A stretch of 64,000 nt of DNA from Helianthus annuus. Taxonomy: Eukaryota > Streptophyta > Magnoliopsida > Asterales > Asteraceae. The notes below the pieces were generated by a model. That model saw only the letters and a program-made list of their open reading frames with translations, had not been told where the DNA came from and did not search any database. The stretch is taken from NCBI RefSeq assembly GCF_002127325.2, contig NC_035449.2:78282693-78346692 (forward strand), in the 5' to 3' direction. How positions within the stretch are numbered: the first letter of the stretch is position 1; every line of letters starts with the position of its first letter. A program made the translations under genes and the position numbers. Of this stretch, positions 23,200-35,918 are shown piece by piece.

Positions 23200-25440
23200 T
23201 TAAGAAAGTCTTTAGTATCACCATATGAGAGGTGAAAATTCTTTTGTTTATGCAAAATATTCTTTTAGGGGTTATGTGGAAACTTCTGAATAGTTATATG
23301 CTGAATCAATAGGAGGTCTGAACCATTAAGTGTTAAACCACTAAAAAGTCTAAACCATTAAAAAAACTCATACATGGAAATTTCCTATTCCCAAAAATTC
23401 ATAAACATCTCAACAAATTAAGGAAACTCACACCAACCCAAAATATACTTCTTCCTTCATTTCTCTCAAGAACATACACTAACCCAAACGCACAACGTAT
23501 CTCTCTTCGCAGAGACGTACGCAATGAAAGCGATTTCTAGGTGGTTATCAATCTCAACTATATACATACATAATCTTTGTATCTATATATCCACGTACAT
23601 CGTAATTAACGCAAATTGAAAACCGAAAATTATGAAAAAAAAACACACATTATTGAATCGAATTGGTATCGGTGGAAGTGGTGACAATTCGGTATCAGTG
23701 AAAGGCTAGTCTTCTTCTTCTTCTTCACGTATTTGTTTTGAGAATGGTTGCGTATCCCACTTAATTTGTTTGTCTGAAGTTTGCATGTAAATTTGTTGAA
23801 TGGCTACCGAGATGAATGGCGCCTAGTGACGAAACACTATCGACAATTTTGTGGAAGCCACCGGCCACCTTCGCCGTTACAAAAACCTACATGGTTCCTA
23901 TGGCACAACATACTATCTTATATGGTGACAAAACCAACATGCGGGCACATATAGCACTAATTATCATAAAACTTATAATACTGATCAAACCCAACGTACA
24001 ACCACTTTTCAAAAAAAAAAAAAAAACCCAACGTACAACCATAATATTCATACCCTCTAATATATGCATGCACATATAATATTAATTATAATAAAACCAA
24101 TAATACTAATCAGTACACCATCATATTCAATATCAATATGAGACATTCGAGAAGAAAAATGCAGACACATATAATAGTAATTATGATAAAACTAATAATA
24201 TTAATAAATCCCAACATACTTCCATATCATTATTCATAATATCACGTCTGAGATACATTCGAGAAGAAATCTTATCAATGATTCGGTTGGATGTAAATTT
24301 AAACGCAATAGGGAGAAATATGATAATGGATACCAAGAATACAGGAACCAGAACAACCACATGTCTTGAGAAACATTTGTTGAATGGCGACATAGATGAA
24401 TGGCGCCGGACAAAACACTATCAATCTGTCGTTGCTTATTGACATTGATGTTGTTTTCGGATCCGACATCGCGATTTACCAATTAAAAATGGTTGAATCA
24501 ACCAAAAATTCGTATGAAAACCTTACGAATGAGAAGATCTTCCGGAAATCATTCAACAAATGTGGTTGAATTCATGTAGAATCGTAACTTATTTGTTATG
24601 AGGACGGTTGTGCATCCCGCTTATTTATAGAGACGAAGGAATATGCGGGTTGCCTCCTCGGAGGGGATGCGTCGATGCGATGAGGGTTTTCATGATGGAT
24701 ATGTGCAGACATCCGGTGATACGGTGACAGAGGTGGATGTGTGTTAATGACGCGCACGTCGGTCACTGGTGGAAAAGTTGGTTATCAATCAGGATTGTCA
24801 TAAATAATTTACGTGAATTATATATTTGGGATTGACTAACTCGATTGACGGGAAAGTCGCAGCACGGTCACATGATGGACCAGTTTTTTTTTTTTTTTTT
24901 TTTTTTTTTTTGTTAATGGAGAAGAGGTGTAAACTGAATTATTTATTTCTATTGGAACGGTGCAATACCATCAAAGGGTGGCAGTTAGTTTCATCGAAGG
25001 TGGCAGTTGGTTTTCGACGCTAAACACAACCCTTGTTGCTAATCGTATCCTTGTTGCTAATTGTATTATTATATAATATAATATAATTAGGAATCATGAT
25101 AACTTTTTATACTTTATTAGGAATCAAGATAACTTCATATTTTATGTCTAATTTATATGTATATTCGATTTTCAAGTAAAATAAATTAATTTAAGAATTT
25201 AAATAATTCATTAATTATTAAATTTATAAAATAAACTTAGTGAATTGGGAATTTCAACAAAACATACGACCTCATATAATTTATAAAATATAAATTATTA
25301 GATGTTCAAAGATAAACTTATTAGAATAATAATATTAAGAAATACTAAGTGGTGATTAATGCGCTTTGCGACGAGTTCATTATCGTATGTTATGTGGTGA
25401 GAATCGTTCGAGGCGGGTTCGTCATGGTATGTTATGAACT
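23200..25440. other. Non-coding region with degenerate repeats and a 28-base T run
   Basis: TTGTTGAATGGCTACCGAGA/TGAATGGCGCC near 23795 recurs in diverged form near 24376-24405. Three degenerate copies of an ATAATA...AACCCAAC unit lie between 23940 and 24220. A run of 28 T lies at 24884-24911. No supported gene. Confidence 0.5.
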
Positions 25441-25448
25441 TATTATTA

Positions 25449-26030
25449 TTATTTTTTTTTTTGAACAGCGGCAACTTGAATAAAAACCAAGAAAACTCCA
25501 GCGAAGAGCTGGATATAAAAGAAAGCGTTATAACGACAACTGAAAAGCAAAACGAAACAAACAAAACATTAAACGAAACTATTGTTCGGATCCGAGATCC
25601 ACATCTCCCAGCTGCAAACATCGATCTTCGCCCTATTCTTGATCCAACTGAAGAGAGTTGACACGATCTCCTCAAATACAGTTTCAACCGAACGCTTAAG
25701 ACCTTTGAAAATTCTCGCATTTCTTTCTTTCCATAAATACCACAAGGTAGTGTAGATAATACCCAATAAAACCTTCTTTTGCTGGCCTGAATTAAAACTC
25801 CAGCACTGCTGCAAAAGTTGATCTAAACTGTCCAGACCTGTGAGATCCCATTTGGCCCAAACCGAAACCTTCCTCCATACTGCTCTAGCCACGGAGCATC
25901 CAAGAAGACAATGAACAACCGATTCAGCCATATTAGGACAGTTGACGCATTCCTCCAAAGTCATAGTCATCCCTCTCTTAATCAAGTTAACCGCTACTGG
26001 AATCCTGTTAATTATCGAATGCAATGTTAC
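25449..26030 (-). mobile_element. 5'-truncated LINE, C-terminal zinc-binding domain of the reverse transcriptase ORF
   Basis: The minus-strand frame 26024-25569 (151 codons) reads the cysteine/histidine pattern of the zf-RVT region at the end of plant LINE ORF2: CVNCPNMAESVVHCLLGC followed by VWRKVSVWA and LWYLWKERNARIF. The element ends in a short A-rich tail on the minus strand (plus-strand TTTTTTTTTTTGAAC at about 25449-25462, then ATT repeats). Only the last 0.6 kb is present, the usual result of incomplete target-primed reverse transcription. Not functional. Confidence 0.75.
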
Positions 26031-26487
26031 ACATTCTAATAGGGTTCTAAAATTATAACTGGTGGCTTAAAAAAGCTTGATCATTTAACAAAAAATAAAT
26101 GGTGGAGATAATAGATTCCAATCCCTAGTTTAGAGTAAAAGCTTTCATCAAAACAGAAGGAATCCATCTAAATTAGTCGGATGCTTTTGCACCTCCATAT
26201 CATTCTTTTAGGAAGTTAAGGGATCTTGATAGACTTAGTACGAAAAATAAACAGCAAACAAAAAGAAAGCACTAAAGCTTTGCTTTGAACAAAAAAATAA
26301 CAGAAGGAACAAAGTTTGCTGCAAAAAATAAGCTTTGCTTTGATCTTTAAATTTCAAAAGGCTCTTACGGAACATCAATCGGCAACCAGAAATTTCTGTC
26401 ATCGAAATCACCGGCTAATAACAAAGTCTGATCAAATAAAGGGTAAACCGTCCGGATCTGACCATATTCGTCGTAAAATCATCGAAA
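26031..26487. other. Short non-coding interval
   Basis: AT-rich; no supported feature beyond a short plus-strand frame (26316-26510) without domain similarity. Confidence 0.5.
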
Positions 26488-26830
26488 TCACCTACCAAAC
26501 AAACGTATAATCATCTTACTCATCAATATCTTCATTATCAACATTTGTTGATTTATCTCCATTTTGTTATTAATAAATTGTTTCACCAACACTTTGATGT
26601 CCTCTGTATCCTTGATCACTGAAACCCGATTGCCATTAAAATTGACTCGGTTTCGATGACGCCATATGCACCAGAAAGAAAGAAGTAATAAAAATGGCTT
26701 GTATAGCCTTTTTCCTTTTAGGAGAATGCTCATGAAGAGTCAGAAGATCCTTGATGTTAAAAGCGAATAGGGGAGGGAGCCTGCACCACACCATTTGCGC
26801 AACATGACAAGAGGAAGAATATACATGCAC
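26488..26830 (-). pseudogene. Second LINE ORF2 C-terminal fragment, frameshifted
   Basis: The minus-strand frame 26830-26636 reads SSSCHVAQMVWCRLPPLF and LLTLHEHSPKRKKAIQAIF; after a frame change near 26680 the frame ending 26488 reads LLSFWCIWRHRNRVNFNG. Together this is the usual late LINE ORF2 order (Cys/His-VW-L, then WxIWxxRNxxxFN). No tail or duplication found. It is a diverged, dead fragment, different from the LINE at 25449-26030. Confidence 0.6.
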
Positions 26831-26845
26831 AAATTTTGAATACCA

Positions 26846-27080
26846 GGTGAGTCAAGAGAGGATACATTGGTTTTGGCCACACTAAGAACCCCGATTAATG
26901 CAGCAACTAAAACTCTTCTCTGTGAACCGCCACTTGGACCTTTTGCTGCATTAATTCCTTTACCGCCACCACCAGATAAGTTAAAAGTTGAGTTGAAACT
27001 TAAACATGAAGGAGGTCAAACCTTGAGGAGGGAACTCAAGTCTGAACACTGGTGGTTCTGGTATCACAGTATCTCTCGAA
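26846..27080 (-). pseudogene. Unrecognised exon-like fragment
   Basis: On the minus strand, an intron-like GATATTAAACAG acceptor at about 27081 is followed by the frame RDTVIPEPPVFRLEFPPQG and FMFKFQLNF; after a one-base frame change it continues GGGGKGINAAKGPSGGSQRR and VLVAALIGVLSVAKTNV, ending near a possible GT donor (26846). The composition looks like real coding sequence, with a Gly-rich linker and a short hydrophobic helix that could be a membrane segment. I cannot name the parent gene. It touches the LINE fragment, so it may be a captured or processed exon remnant. Confidence 0.4.
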
Positions 27081-27799
27081 ATCTGTTTAATATCCAATGA
27101 ACAAATGTTAATAAAATCAATCAACAGCAGTAGACTATTCAAAAGTAGAGCCCGCAAAGATATTATATACAAGTCTCATCTTCCTCACCTGGTCCAGTTA
27201 AACTATTTGTGATATCCTCACTCTCATCTTCTAAAGGAAATCCATCTTCAAGAAATTGTTTATTATATTAAAACGAAATTATGTTATATAAAAAATAAAA
27301 ATAAAATGGCTTGATGTAAGAGATTTATCACACATTTTTCATGTAGAATGACAGGCAATGAGCTTGAAAACAAACTGATATCAGTTGATGCTCGATACGC
27401 ATTTTTCACTTCTTGAAATACAGTTGACGCTGGTGACGCTTCTCACTGACCTGCATGATGAAAATAAAATATTATTCTTTGTGACAAAAACTATATATGA
27501 ACCCAGTTATAAAACCACTCACCTGAAAAAGATTTTTCCAAATGCTTCTCCATTGAATCACTTCCTACCACCAGCCAGCCCAACTAAACCTATTACCCAT
27601 GGTCCACCACCATCTGAAATCCTGGCTAAAACCCACCACATTCACCATCGCTCCTTCCCCCTTCAAAATCCGGCCACCGCTACACCCACAACCGTTCAAA
27701 AACCTAGCCAGAACCCACCACATCGAGCATCGCCACAACCTTTAACAGAAAAAAGAGTCTGCTTTAAGAACTATAATTATCAATAACTTATGATTCAAA
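27081..27799. other. Non-coding flank left of the Tat element
   Basis: No supported gene. A Pro/Thr-rich plus-strand frame at 27385-27786 has no domain and looks like composition bias. Confidence 0.5.
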
Positions 27800-28152
27800 T
27801 GTCAACAAAATCACATTACCCAACTGACGACGGGCCAATGGGAAGGCCCATTTTACCCGCTTTGGGTCACCCTTGTGCAGGCCCAATTAGGAAGCCCAAA
27901 TAATAAGGATACCTTGCCCACTAAGGTTCCCTTTCTTTGAGCGGGAAAACCATAATCAGAAGGGGCATGCCTTATTTAATGTTGACAAGAAGAGGATCTA
28001 AGCTGGCGAGTGTGCTTTTCCGGCTAGAGCATTAAATGAGAGGGTCCTCTTACCGTTAGGGGTCAGACACATGTCTGCACCCCTCGAGGACTTGCAGAAT
28101 CCGTTGGATCGCTTATGAAAAATATCTCGTACACAAGATAAGAGTTGGGTAT

Positions 28153-28161
28153 TATATAAAG
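28153..28161 (+). promoter_or_regulatory. TATA-like box in the Tat LTR
   Basis: TATATAAAG within GGGTATTATATAAAGACAAC, about 350 bases into the LTR, a plausible core promoter now separated from its ORF by the Athila insertion. Confidence 0.5.
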
Positions 28162-28419
28162 ACAACCATCAAAGGCATCAGGTATGATCTGGAGACCATC
28201 TCATTTACTCCATTCTCATTTACTACTCCCACATTAACTTCCGATCAATATTCCCATATATTCATCACACAATCCACATTTATTAGATTCACACCATAGA
28301 GGAAGCATCGCGGTGATCACACTCATCGGGGTAAAGCTCCTCAGCTCATCCGGCAAGTTTACTTACTCTCACGCCGAAGCTTGGTCACGGATCCCCCCTC
28401 CGGGGCCCTCCGTGGCGAG

Positions 28420-28424
28420 GCTAA
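28420..28424. repeat. Target-site duplication GCTAA (left) of the Athila element
   Basis: GCTAA directly before TGACGGGTGG; identical 5-mer after the 3' LTR at 41233-41237. Confidence 0.95.
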
Positions 28425-28641
28425 TGACGGGTGGTCCATGAGACAACCCTTTATGATGTTAAAAGACAAATTTATCCCTCATTTAACTGTGTAATTATCT
28501 TGAATTAGATAACTACGGGTGCTTACGTTTCAGGTGCAATGCGGGAGCTTAAAGAGGAGAAAACGCAGCTTTGGAAGGATTAGAGATGAACGGGTCGTGT
28601 GCGGAATAAAAGATGAAACAAAAGACAAAATTCAGGCTACC

Positions 28642-28774
28642 ACCGTAAGTTACGGTACCACCGTAATTTACGGTGGACCTGAATTCTGCCTGAATCCCAC
28701 CGTAACTCAGACTAATTTCACCGTAACAAAACATGGTCCACCGTAACTTACGGTGGCACCGTAAGTTACGGTGG
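28642..28774. repeat. Palindrome cluster CCACCGTAA/TTACGGTGG in the Athila 5' LTR
   Basis: Perfect palindromes ACCGTAAGTTACGGT (28642-28656), CCACCGTAATTTACGGTGG (28658-28676), CCACCGTAACTTACGGTGG (28738-28756) and CACCGTAAGTTACGGTG (28757-28773). The 3' LTR copy (from about 40267) has point changes that break some of them. The same motif recurs internally at 36213-36355. Confidence 0.85.
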
Positions 28775-29500
28775 AGGCTGCGAGAAAATGTGTAACTGCC
28801 TCATTTATTCAGTTTTATGGTGTCTTTTCACCTATTCTCATCATTGGACGGTTTGGGAGCTTGCTAGGGGCGATTTTGGTGATCTTGGCTTGGTTGTAAA
28901 CATTTTCTAAACAATTCGTTTGTGTTTTCGATCTGTATGAACATTGAACTTGTTGCTATGATGATTCACCAAGCTATGTGTGGCTAAACTTATGGTGATC
29001 ATCCTGAATTGAAGGTTTGTCTATGACTTTTGTGTTTGAATTCGTATTTCTAGAATAATAGACTTGCAATGTTTGTTTGTTTATTATGGTGTGTGAATGT
29101 TTGTTCATAAATTGTTGGTTGATGTTATAATCATATTCTAAACCGTACGTTCTTGGTGTCGTTGACAATCGATATATCACGGGATGGGTTAGGGTTGGAT
29201 ATTAATCAATTGGTTATCGGGTAACAACCTCGCATTGTCGTAATCCGAGTACTTAGTTCCCTTTTATCACAACAAACAATTATACACGAATCATGTCTAT
29301 GTGATTCTTTCTAGTGAATTTAAACACAATTGTCAAAAGCAAACTGGAAATTTAGGATGGTCGCTTGTTCCTAATTTGTTTACAAACTATAATCTTTGAT
29401 TTGCAATTTACTTAGTTAAGATTAGTTCCAAAATCCAAAACAACCAACTCTTGAATTTTAATTTCTGCATTTTTAGTTTAATTTTAGTTTAAGTGCAAAG

Positions 29501-29509
29501 CTATAAAAT
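29501..29509 (+). promoter_or_regulatory. TATA-like box in the Athila 5' LTR
   Basis: CTATAAAAT about 100 bases before the LTR end; the equivalent is at 41126-41134 in the 3' LTR. If used, R and U5 would be short. Confidence 0.4.
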
Positions 29510-29612
29510 CACACATTTTCCACATACTCCCTGAGTTCGATACCCGCTTACCGCTAGCTATTAGTTGTATTTGGATTAAATTTGCGTGTACCTACGACAG
29601 CACGTCAAATTT

Positions 29613-29630
29613 TGGCGCCGTTGCCGGGGA
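29613..29630 (+). promoter_or_regulatory. Athila primer-binding site
   Basis: TGGCGCCGTTGCCGGGGA, five bases after the LTR, is the primer site typical of Athila elements and is usually assigned to Asp-tRNA. Confidence 0.85.
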
Positions 29631-29821
29631 GTAGTGCGCAACGTGTGTTAGTTTAATAGTTTTGTTTTGTTATTTTCGGGTTTACGCTGGTTGTGTTTAG
29701 TGTGCAGGTACTTCAGGTGTATGCATACTAGGGGTTCTCACAGGTCATCACCGCTTTCGTTTTAGTACGAGAAAACAAGATCATTGGTTCACCCACTTCA
29801 CCCATCACACCGAGAAACATC

Positions 29822-32137
29822 ATGGCTGATTCACAAATTCCACCTACAACGGGTCAAACAACCTCATCCTTTATACCTACTTCCACCCAACCATCACCAA
29901 ACACCACGTTACCCAATACCACTGTCGAATTCACACCAACCAATGTTACTCAACCGATCACTACCTAAGTCGAACCCGCCATTACCTTTAACCCTTCTAC
30001 CACAATCCCACCATTGTCCCACTTCTTTCCGCCAACTACGGGTCAATCATCATCTAACTTCACAATTGCACCAAATTCAACTATTGTGCATGCTATGCCC
30101 TCTTTTAGACCACAACACCAATCGGGTTTTCAGTACTTGACTCTCCCATTTGGGCAATGTTCGGGAATTCAAGGAGATGGGTATGATGAAGGATATGAGG
30201 AGTTTGAAGGTTTTGATGAAGACGGGTATGCTTTTGGGGGTGATGGGAATCAAGGAGAATTCGGATACATGCAAGGTCAAATGCAAGTAATGTCAAGTGT
30301 TGGTGGAATATCACAACAACAACAACTCATACCACAACACATTCGGCCAAGACCACAAGGGCCACAAATGCAACGCCCTATACCATTGCAACAGGTTTGG
30401 CCACAACACGTGCAACCACAATTCCAAAGACCACTTCAACGCCCACCGATGCCACAACAACAGTTTCAACAACCAATTGCACCACAAGGGCATGTACCAA
30501 GGCCAATGGGTCCTATTCCTCCAAGGGGTAGGTTCGGTGTACCAAGGAGGCATCTTAGAGAAAATGTGAGGGGCATTGAAGCACATTTTAGGCCGGTAAT
30601 CACTTATAATCCTTCACCTGTAGTCATTCCTCACAATGATCAAGGGAGGACATTTGAAGTAAGGACTAACTTATTGCAAAGTTTGCCAAAATATAAGGGT
30701 TTAGCAATGGAGGAGCCTTACTTTCATTTGGAGGCTTATGACTCGATTTGCAACACTCTTGGGAGTCAAGGATTCTCAGCCGATGATATTAAATTGGTAC
30801 TATTCCAATTTTCTTTGGAAGACAAGGCGAAGAAGTGGTTCTACACGTTACCTTCAGCATCTATATATACATGGGGGGAAATGTAACAAACCTTTTTGGA
30901 TGAATTTTACACTGCTCAAAAGACGAATGATGCTAGAAAAGGGTTGAGGAGTTTCCAACAACAACATGGTGAAATGTTTCATGAGGCTTTTGAGCGTTTC
31001 AATATGATGATCAAAAATTGCCCTCACCATGGAATTGAATTATGGGAATTAATGAATGCTTTTCACGAGGGGTTGAGTGCTGAAGATGCTCGTGATTTAA
31101 TGTCTATCATCGGTGGGACTTTTGGTACAAATTACGAGAATGATGATTGGGAATTTTTGGAGAGCATGGCAACTACATCAAAAAGAAAAGCTCAAGCATC
31201 GAGGAGAGCACGACCGGCCATTGCCCGACCTCAAGTGCACGCAATAGATGACGGTAATGTTCAAACCACTAATCAAATTTGTGATGTTTGTGCATTGTGT
31301 AATGAATAGGTCATGCGGCTGAAAATTGCCAAGGAATGGTGGAAGGGCAATATGAAGAAGTTCATGCCGTTCAAGGTCAAGTAGGGGGTGGTAGAAATTA
31401 TAACAACATGAATTCTAATACTTACCACCCCGGGTTGAGGAACCACCCAAATTTTCGGTACGGGAACCCCTCAAATCAATCTAACCCGAATTTTCAAGGT
31501 AGCCAAGGTAATTTTGGTTCGCGTCAACCTTATAACAATCAAAGTGGGTATAGAGGTGGCAACAATCAAAGCTATCAAAGGCAGTACCAAACGGGTCAAG
31601 AACAAGGGGGGTCGTCGGGTGGAAATGAAATGATGGATATGTTGAAGAGTATGCAAGCGGAAATGCAAAAGAGAAACCAACTTGACGAAGTCCGAATGCA
31701 AAAAGATGAAGTTCGTGACAAGACCATCCAATCACTAACAACCCAAATGGGTGAATTGGCAACCGATGTGGCGGAATTGAAGAAGGGAAAAGTTCAACTT
31801 CCTAGCGACACCAAGGTAAACCCTTCACATGGTTCATCACGAGGTAGTGTTAATATTAATCATGTTAGTGTCTTGAGAAGTGGAAAAGAGTTTAAAGCCA
31901 ATTTGTCACCCGAATTGGTTGAGGGGGGTGGTTGAGGATATCACGGGTATTGAAAGTGATGAGGAAGTTTCACCGGTAAAATCAAAAGAATCAAATGTTA
32001 ACAAACCGGGCGTGGGTGAAAATGAAAAAAATGAAAAAGTTGAGGGTGAACCGAGTCAAGTCCCGTTTCCATCGGCTTTACTTGACCCGGGAAAGAAAAA
32101 TTTTATTGCATCAAGAGGTCCCCAAAAGGAAGAGTAG
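29822..32137 (+). pseudogene. Athila gag, with stops and frameshifts
   Basis: Particle protein. ATG 29822 (MADSQIPPTTGQ) opens a Thr/Pro-rich region, then a Gln/Pro-rich stretch (about 30300-30560) and the retrotransposon gag domain (TFEVRTNLLQSLPKY, LFQFSLEDKAKKWFYTLP, then HEAFERFNMMIKNCPHHGIE, about 30650-31060). One zinc-knuckle-like C..C..H..C (near 31275-31330) is split by a frame change. A coiled-coil Gln/Met-rich region (NEMMDMLKSMQAEMQKRNQ) and the conserved VLRSGKE follow. Breaks: TAA at 29966, TAA at 30884, frame change near 31310, frame change in a G run near 31925, TAG at 32135. Cannot make a full product as read. Confidence 0.88.
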
Positions 32138-32977
32138 TGGGACATGTTTAAACAAGTTAAAATTAACCTTCCACTCCTTGATGCAATAAAACAAGTACCC
32201 GCTTATGCAAAATTCTTAAAAGAGTTATGTACACAAAAAAGGCAAAACAAAAAGAAAATGCCTAAGCGGGTTGATTTAACCGGGCAAGTGAGTGCGGTTT
32301 TGAACGGGGAGCTTCCTCCTAAGCTCCAAGATCCAGGCACGCCATTAATTAACATACAAGTTGGTAATTTTCAAATGGCTAAGGCGTTGCTAGATCTTGG
32401 AGCCGGGGTTAGCATTTTATCGGGGGGCTTATATGACCAATATGACTTTGGTCCGTTAGCAAGGGTGGAGACAACGGTTGTTTTGGCCGATTTGTCTCAT
32501 AAGCTATCTCGAGGGATGGTTCAAAATGCAATTGTTAAAATTGATGAATTTTATTACCCGGTTGACTTTTTAGTCTTGGATTACTCATCGGCGGACCCAA
32601 AGCAACAACAAAACATAATTTTGGGTCGGCCATTTTTGAGCACCGCACATGCAGTAATTGATTGTAGATTTGGTACAGTCGATATGACTTTTGGGAACCG
32701 AAAAATGCGTTTGAATGTTTTTACTAACAATTCTAATGCTAATGGTGTTGATGAGTGTTTCATGGCAGATATAGTTGACGGATGCAACCCGCATGAGTAT
32801 GAGGATGATGGTTTGGATGTTTGCCTGTGTGATTTTTCTGAACAGGTACATGCTTATGCACTCCGGGTTGAAGAGGAAAAACAAGATGCAATGGCTTTGA
32901 AAGAAGGTAGACCACCATGGACTCATCAATTTGAAGGTTTACCGGCGGAGATAAATTCGGGTACTAAACATCGTTAG
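32138..32977 (+). pseudogene. Athila protease region
   Basis: Aspartic protease that matures the polyprotein. After a Lys-rich segment (KRQNKKKMPKRVDL) comes the pepsin-like core: TPLINIQVGNFQMAKALLDL, GAGVSIL (active site DLGA), VLADLSHKLSRGMV, then NIILGRPFLSTAHAVIDC, the usual Athila order. The frame is shared with the end of gag and ends at TAG 32975-32977 through a frame change before the RT region. Active-site DLGAG instead of the usual DLGAS is a mild variation. Confidence 0.85.
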
Positions 32978-35918
32978 AGGAACCGCCAAAGTTGGAACTT
33001 AAAGACTTGGCGAGCCACTTGAAGTATGTGTTTTTAGGGGATAATGACACTTTACCGGTCATTATTGCCTCTAATTTGGAGTTGGCACAAGAGCAAGCGT
33101 TGTTGGAAGTCTTGAAAGAAAACAAGGGAGCTATCGGATGGACAATTGCCGAGATCTCAAAGGAATTAGTCCATCAATCGTCATGCACAAAATCATTACC
33201 ACCGAAGATGCCAAACCGACACGAGAAGCTCAAAGGCGACTGAATCCGATCCTAAGGGAGGTAGTTAAAAAAAAGGTAATCAAATGGTTGGACGCGGGAA
33301 TTATCTATCCGATTTCGGATAGTGCTTGGGTGAGTCCCACCCAAGTTGTGCCTAAGAAGGCTGGCATTCAAGTAGTCAAAGATGAAAGTGGTGAACAAAT
33401 TGCCACCCGACCAGTTACCGGGTGGCGTGTATGTATTGACTACCGAAAATTGAATGCCGCCACTTCTAAGGACCATTTCCCGCTACCTTTCATTGACCAA
33501 ATTATTGAAACATTATCGGGTCAAAAATATTACTGCTTTTTGGACGGGTATTCGGGTTACAATCAAATAGCAATACACCCGGATGACCAACACAAGACCA
33601 CCTTCACTTGTCCATATGGCACCTTTGCCTTTCGGCGAATGCCATTTGGCTTGTGCAATGCTCCGGCAACTTTCCAACGATGTATGATGAGTATTTTCTC
33701 GGACATGGTTGGAGAGTCACTCGAAGTATTTATGGATGACTTCTCCATTTTTGGCACTAGTTTTGATGCTTGTCTCAACGAATTACAAAAAGTTTTAAAA
33801 AGGTGCGTTGAGAAAAATTTAGTGCTTAGTTGGGAGAAAAGTCATTTCATGGTGCAAGAGGGCATTGTGTTGGGTCATGTAATTTCTGAAAGGGGGATGG
33901 AGGTGGATAAGGCAAAAATACGGGTAATAGCATCTTTGCCACCTCCGAAAAATGTTAAGGGTGTAAGGTCATTTTTGGGACATGCGGGGTTTTATAGACG
34001 TTTAATAAAGGGTTTTAGTGTTATCACCAAACCCTTATGTAGCTTGTTATTAAAAGATGTCCCATTTGATTTTACTAACGAGTGTAAGCAAGCTTTCACT
34101 GTTTTTAAGGAACACTTGGTCAAGGCTCCTATCTTGCAACCACCGGATTGGTCAAAGCCGTTTGAGATAATGTGTGATGCAAGCGACATCACTATTGGTG
34201 CAGTTTTGGGTCAACGGGTTGATAGAAAGCCGGTGGTGATTTACTATGCAAGCAAGACTTTGTCCGAAGCGCAACTCAATTACACCACAACCAAAAAGGA
34301 ATTGTTAGCGGTGGTGTATGCTTTGGATAAGTTTCGTGCTTATATTTGGGGGAGCAAAGTGGTGGTTTATTCGGATTGTAGTGCGGTCCGATATTTGATG
34401 GAGAAGAAGGACGCGAAGCCTCGTTTGATTCAGTGGGTATTATTGTTACAAGAGTTCGATTTAGAAATCCGAGACAAAAAGGGAAGTGAGAACGTAGTGG
34501 CGGATCACTTGTCTTGGATTCCGGTGGAAGGGATCGATGATGTTAGTGAAATCAATGAAAGTTTTCCCGACGAGCAACTCCTAGCTGTCTCCACCTATGT
34601 TGCACCGTGGTATGCTCACTATGTCAACTACTTAGCCACGGGTGCCATGCCAAGTCATTGGACCAAGAAGCGCCGACAACAATTTATGGTTCAAGTGAAG
34701 CAATATATTTGGGATGAACCGGATCTTTTCAAGATTGGACCAGATTAAGTTATACGAAGGTGTGTGCCAGAGACAGAAGTGTTGGAAATTTTGACCCATG
34801 CTCATTCGTCCGCATGTGGAGGTTATTTTAGTGGGCACAAAACAGGCTATCGGGTTCTCTCATGTGGGTTTTATTGGCCCTCAATTTTCAAGGATGCATG
34901 TGAGTTCGCTAGAAATTGCATAAATTGTCAAAAGATGGGAAGCATATCGAAGAGGGATGAGATGCCATTACAACCAATCTTAGTTGTAGAGATATTTGAT
35001 GTATGGGGTATAGACTTTATGGGTCCCTTCCCGAATTCGAATGGCTTTCTATACATTTTGTTAGCGGTGGATTATGTCTCGAAGTGGATTGAAGCTATTG
35101 CAACACGAACAAACGACCATTCGGTTGTTTGTAAATTTGTTCAATCCAACATCTTCTCTCGTTTTGGCATCCCCCGTGTTATTATAAGTGATGGTGGTTC
35201 GCATTTCAAGAAGTTCAACTTCGGGAAATTATTGAAGAGGCATAGCGTGAATCACCGAATTGCCACACCTTACCATCCGCAAACGAGTGGACAAGTCGAA
35301 GTGTCCAACCGTCAAATCAAAGAAATCCTCATGAAGACGGTAAGAACGGATAGGAAGGATTGGTCGAGTAAGTTAGACGATGCATTGTGGGCATACCGAA
35401 CGGCCTACAAGACTCCGATTGGTACAACGCCTTACTGGATGGTGTATGGAAAGGGTTGTCACTTGCCAATGGAGTTAGCGCATCGGGCACATTGGGCAAT
35501 TAAGACGGTAAACGCGGATTATGACGAGGCGGGAAAGTTGAGAAAGTTGCAATTAAGAGAGATAGAGGAGATTCGAGACGAGGCGTATGAATGTGCATCA
35601 GCTTATAAAGACAAACTCAAGAAGGTACATGATGCAAAATTGAGAAAGAAAACATTTGAAGTTGGGCAAAAAGTTTGGTTGTATAACTCAAGACTCAAGA
35701 TGTTCGCAGGCAAACTTAAAAGCAAATGGATGGGCCCGTATGTTGTTCGGCGAGTTGGAAGGTTTGGTGACGTAGACATCCAAGACGAGCAAAAACTTAA
35801 ACAACAAACGGTGAACGGTCACCGGTTGAAACCATACTTGGAAGGGAATGACATCAACAACTTGGAGCTTGACAAAGCGGGTTACATCTTACGCCCGGTT
35901 GATGAGGAACAACCGTGA
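32978..35918 (+). pseudogene. Athila pol: reverse transcriptase, RNase H, integrase
   Basis: Copies the RNA and inserts the DNA. A linker frame (32992-33243, ELKDLASHLKYVFLGD) shifts near 33150 into the main frame 33138-35918. [58 protein letters not shown], active box [11 protein letters not shown]. RNase [47 protein letters not shown] (Cys where His is common). TAA at 34746 separates it from the integrase: HHCC zinc region [14 protein letters not shown]...CINCQKMG, catalytic D in [11 protein letters not shown] in [10 protein letters not shown] in [12 protein letters not shown]. There is no chromodomain. Stops at TGA 35916. Confidence 0.9.

Larger units (their letters stand above)
27800..28424 (+). 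repeat. Tat 5' LTR, part 1 (left of the Athila insertion)
   Basis: Starts TGTCAACAAAATC; contains a TATA-like TATATAAAG at 28153-28161 and ends at the GCTAA duplicated by Athila. Together with 41238-41325 the LTR would be about 713 bp. The left boundary is inferred from TG and position only. Confidence 0.55.
28425..29607 (+). repeat. Athila 5' LTR, 1183 bp
   Basis: TGACGGGTGGTCC...GACAGCACGTCA. Carries a palindrome cluster at 28642-28774 and a TATA-like CTATAAAAT at 29501-29509 close to its 3' end. Confidence 0.95.

Noticed and set aside
27385..27786. 133-codon Pro-rich plus-strand protein
   Set aside because: Composition-driven frame without domain, signal or context support.
29784..30140. 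118-codon Pro/His-rich ORF at the start of Athila
   Set aside because: Out of frame with gag, which starts at 29822 in another frame; the peptide is a frame artefact.
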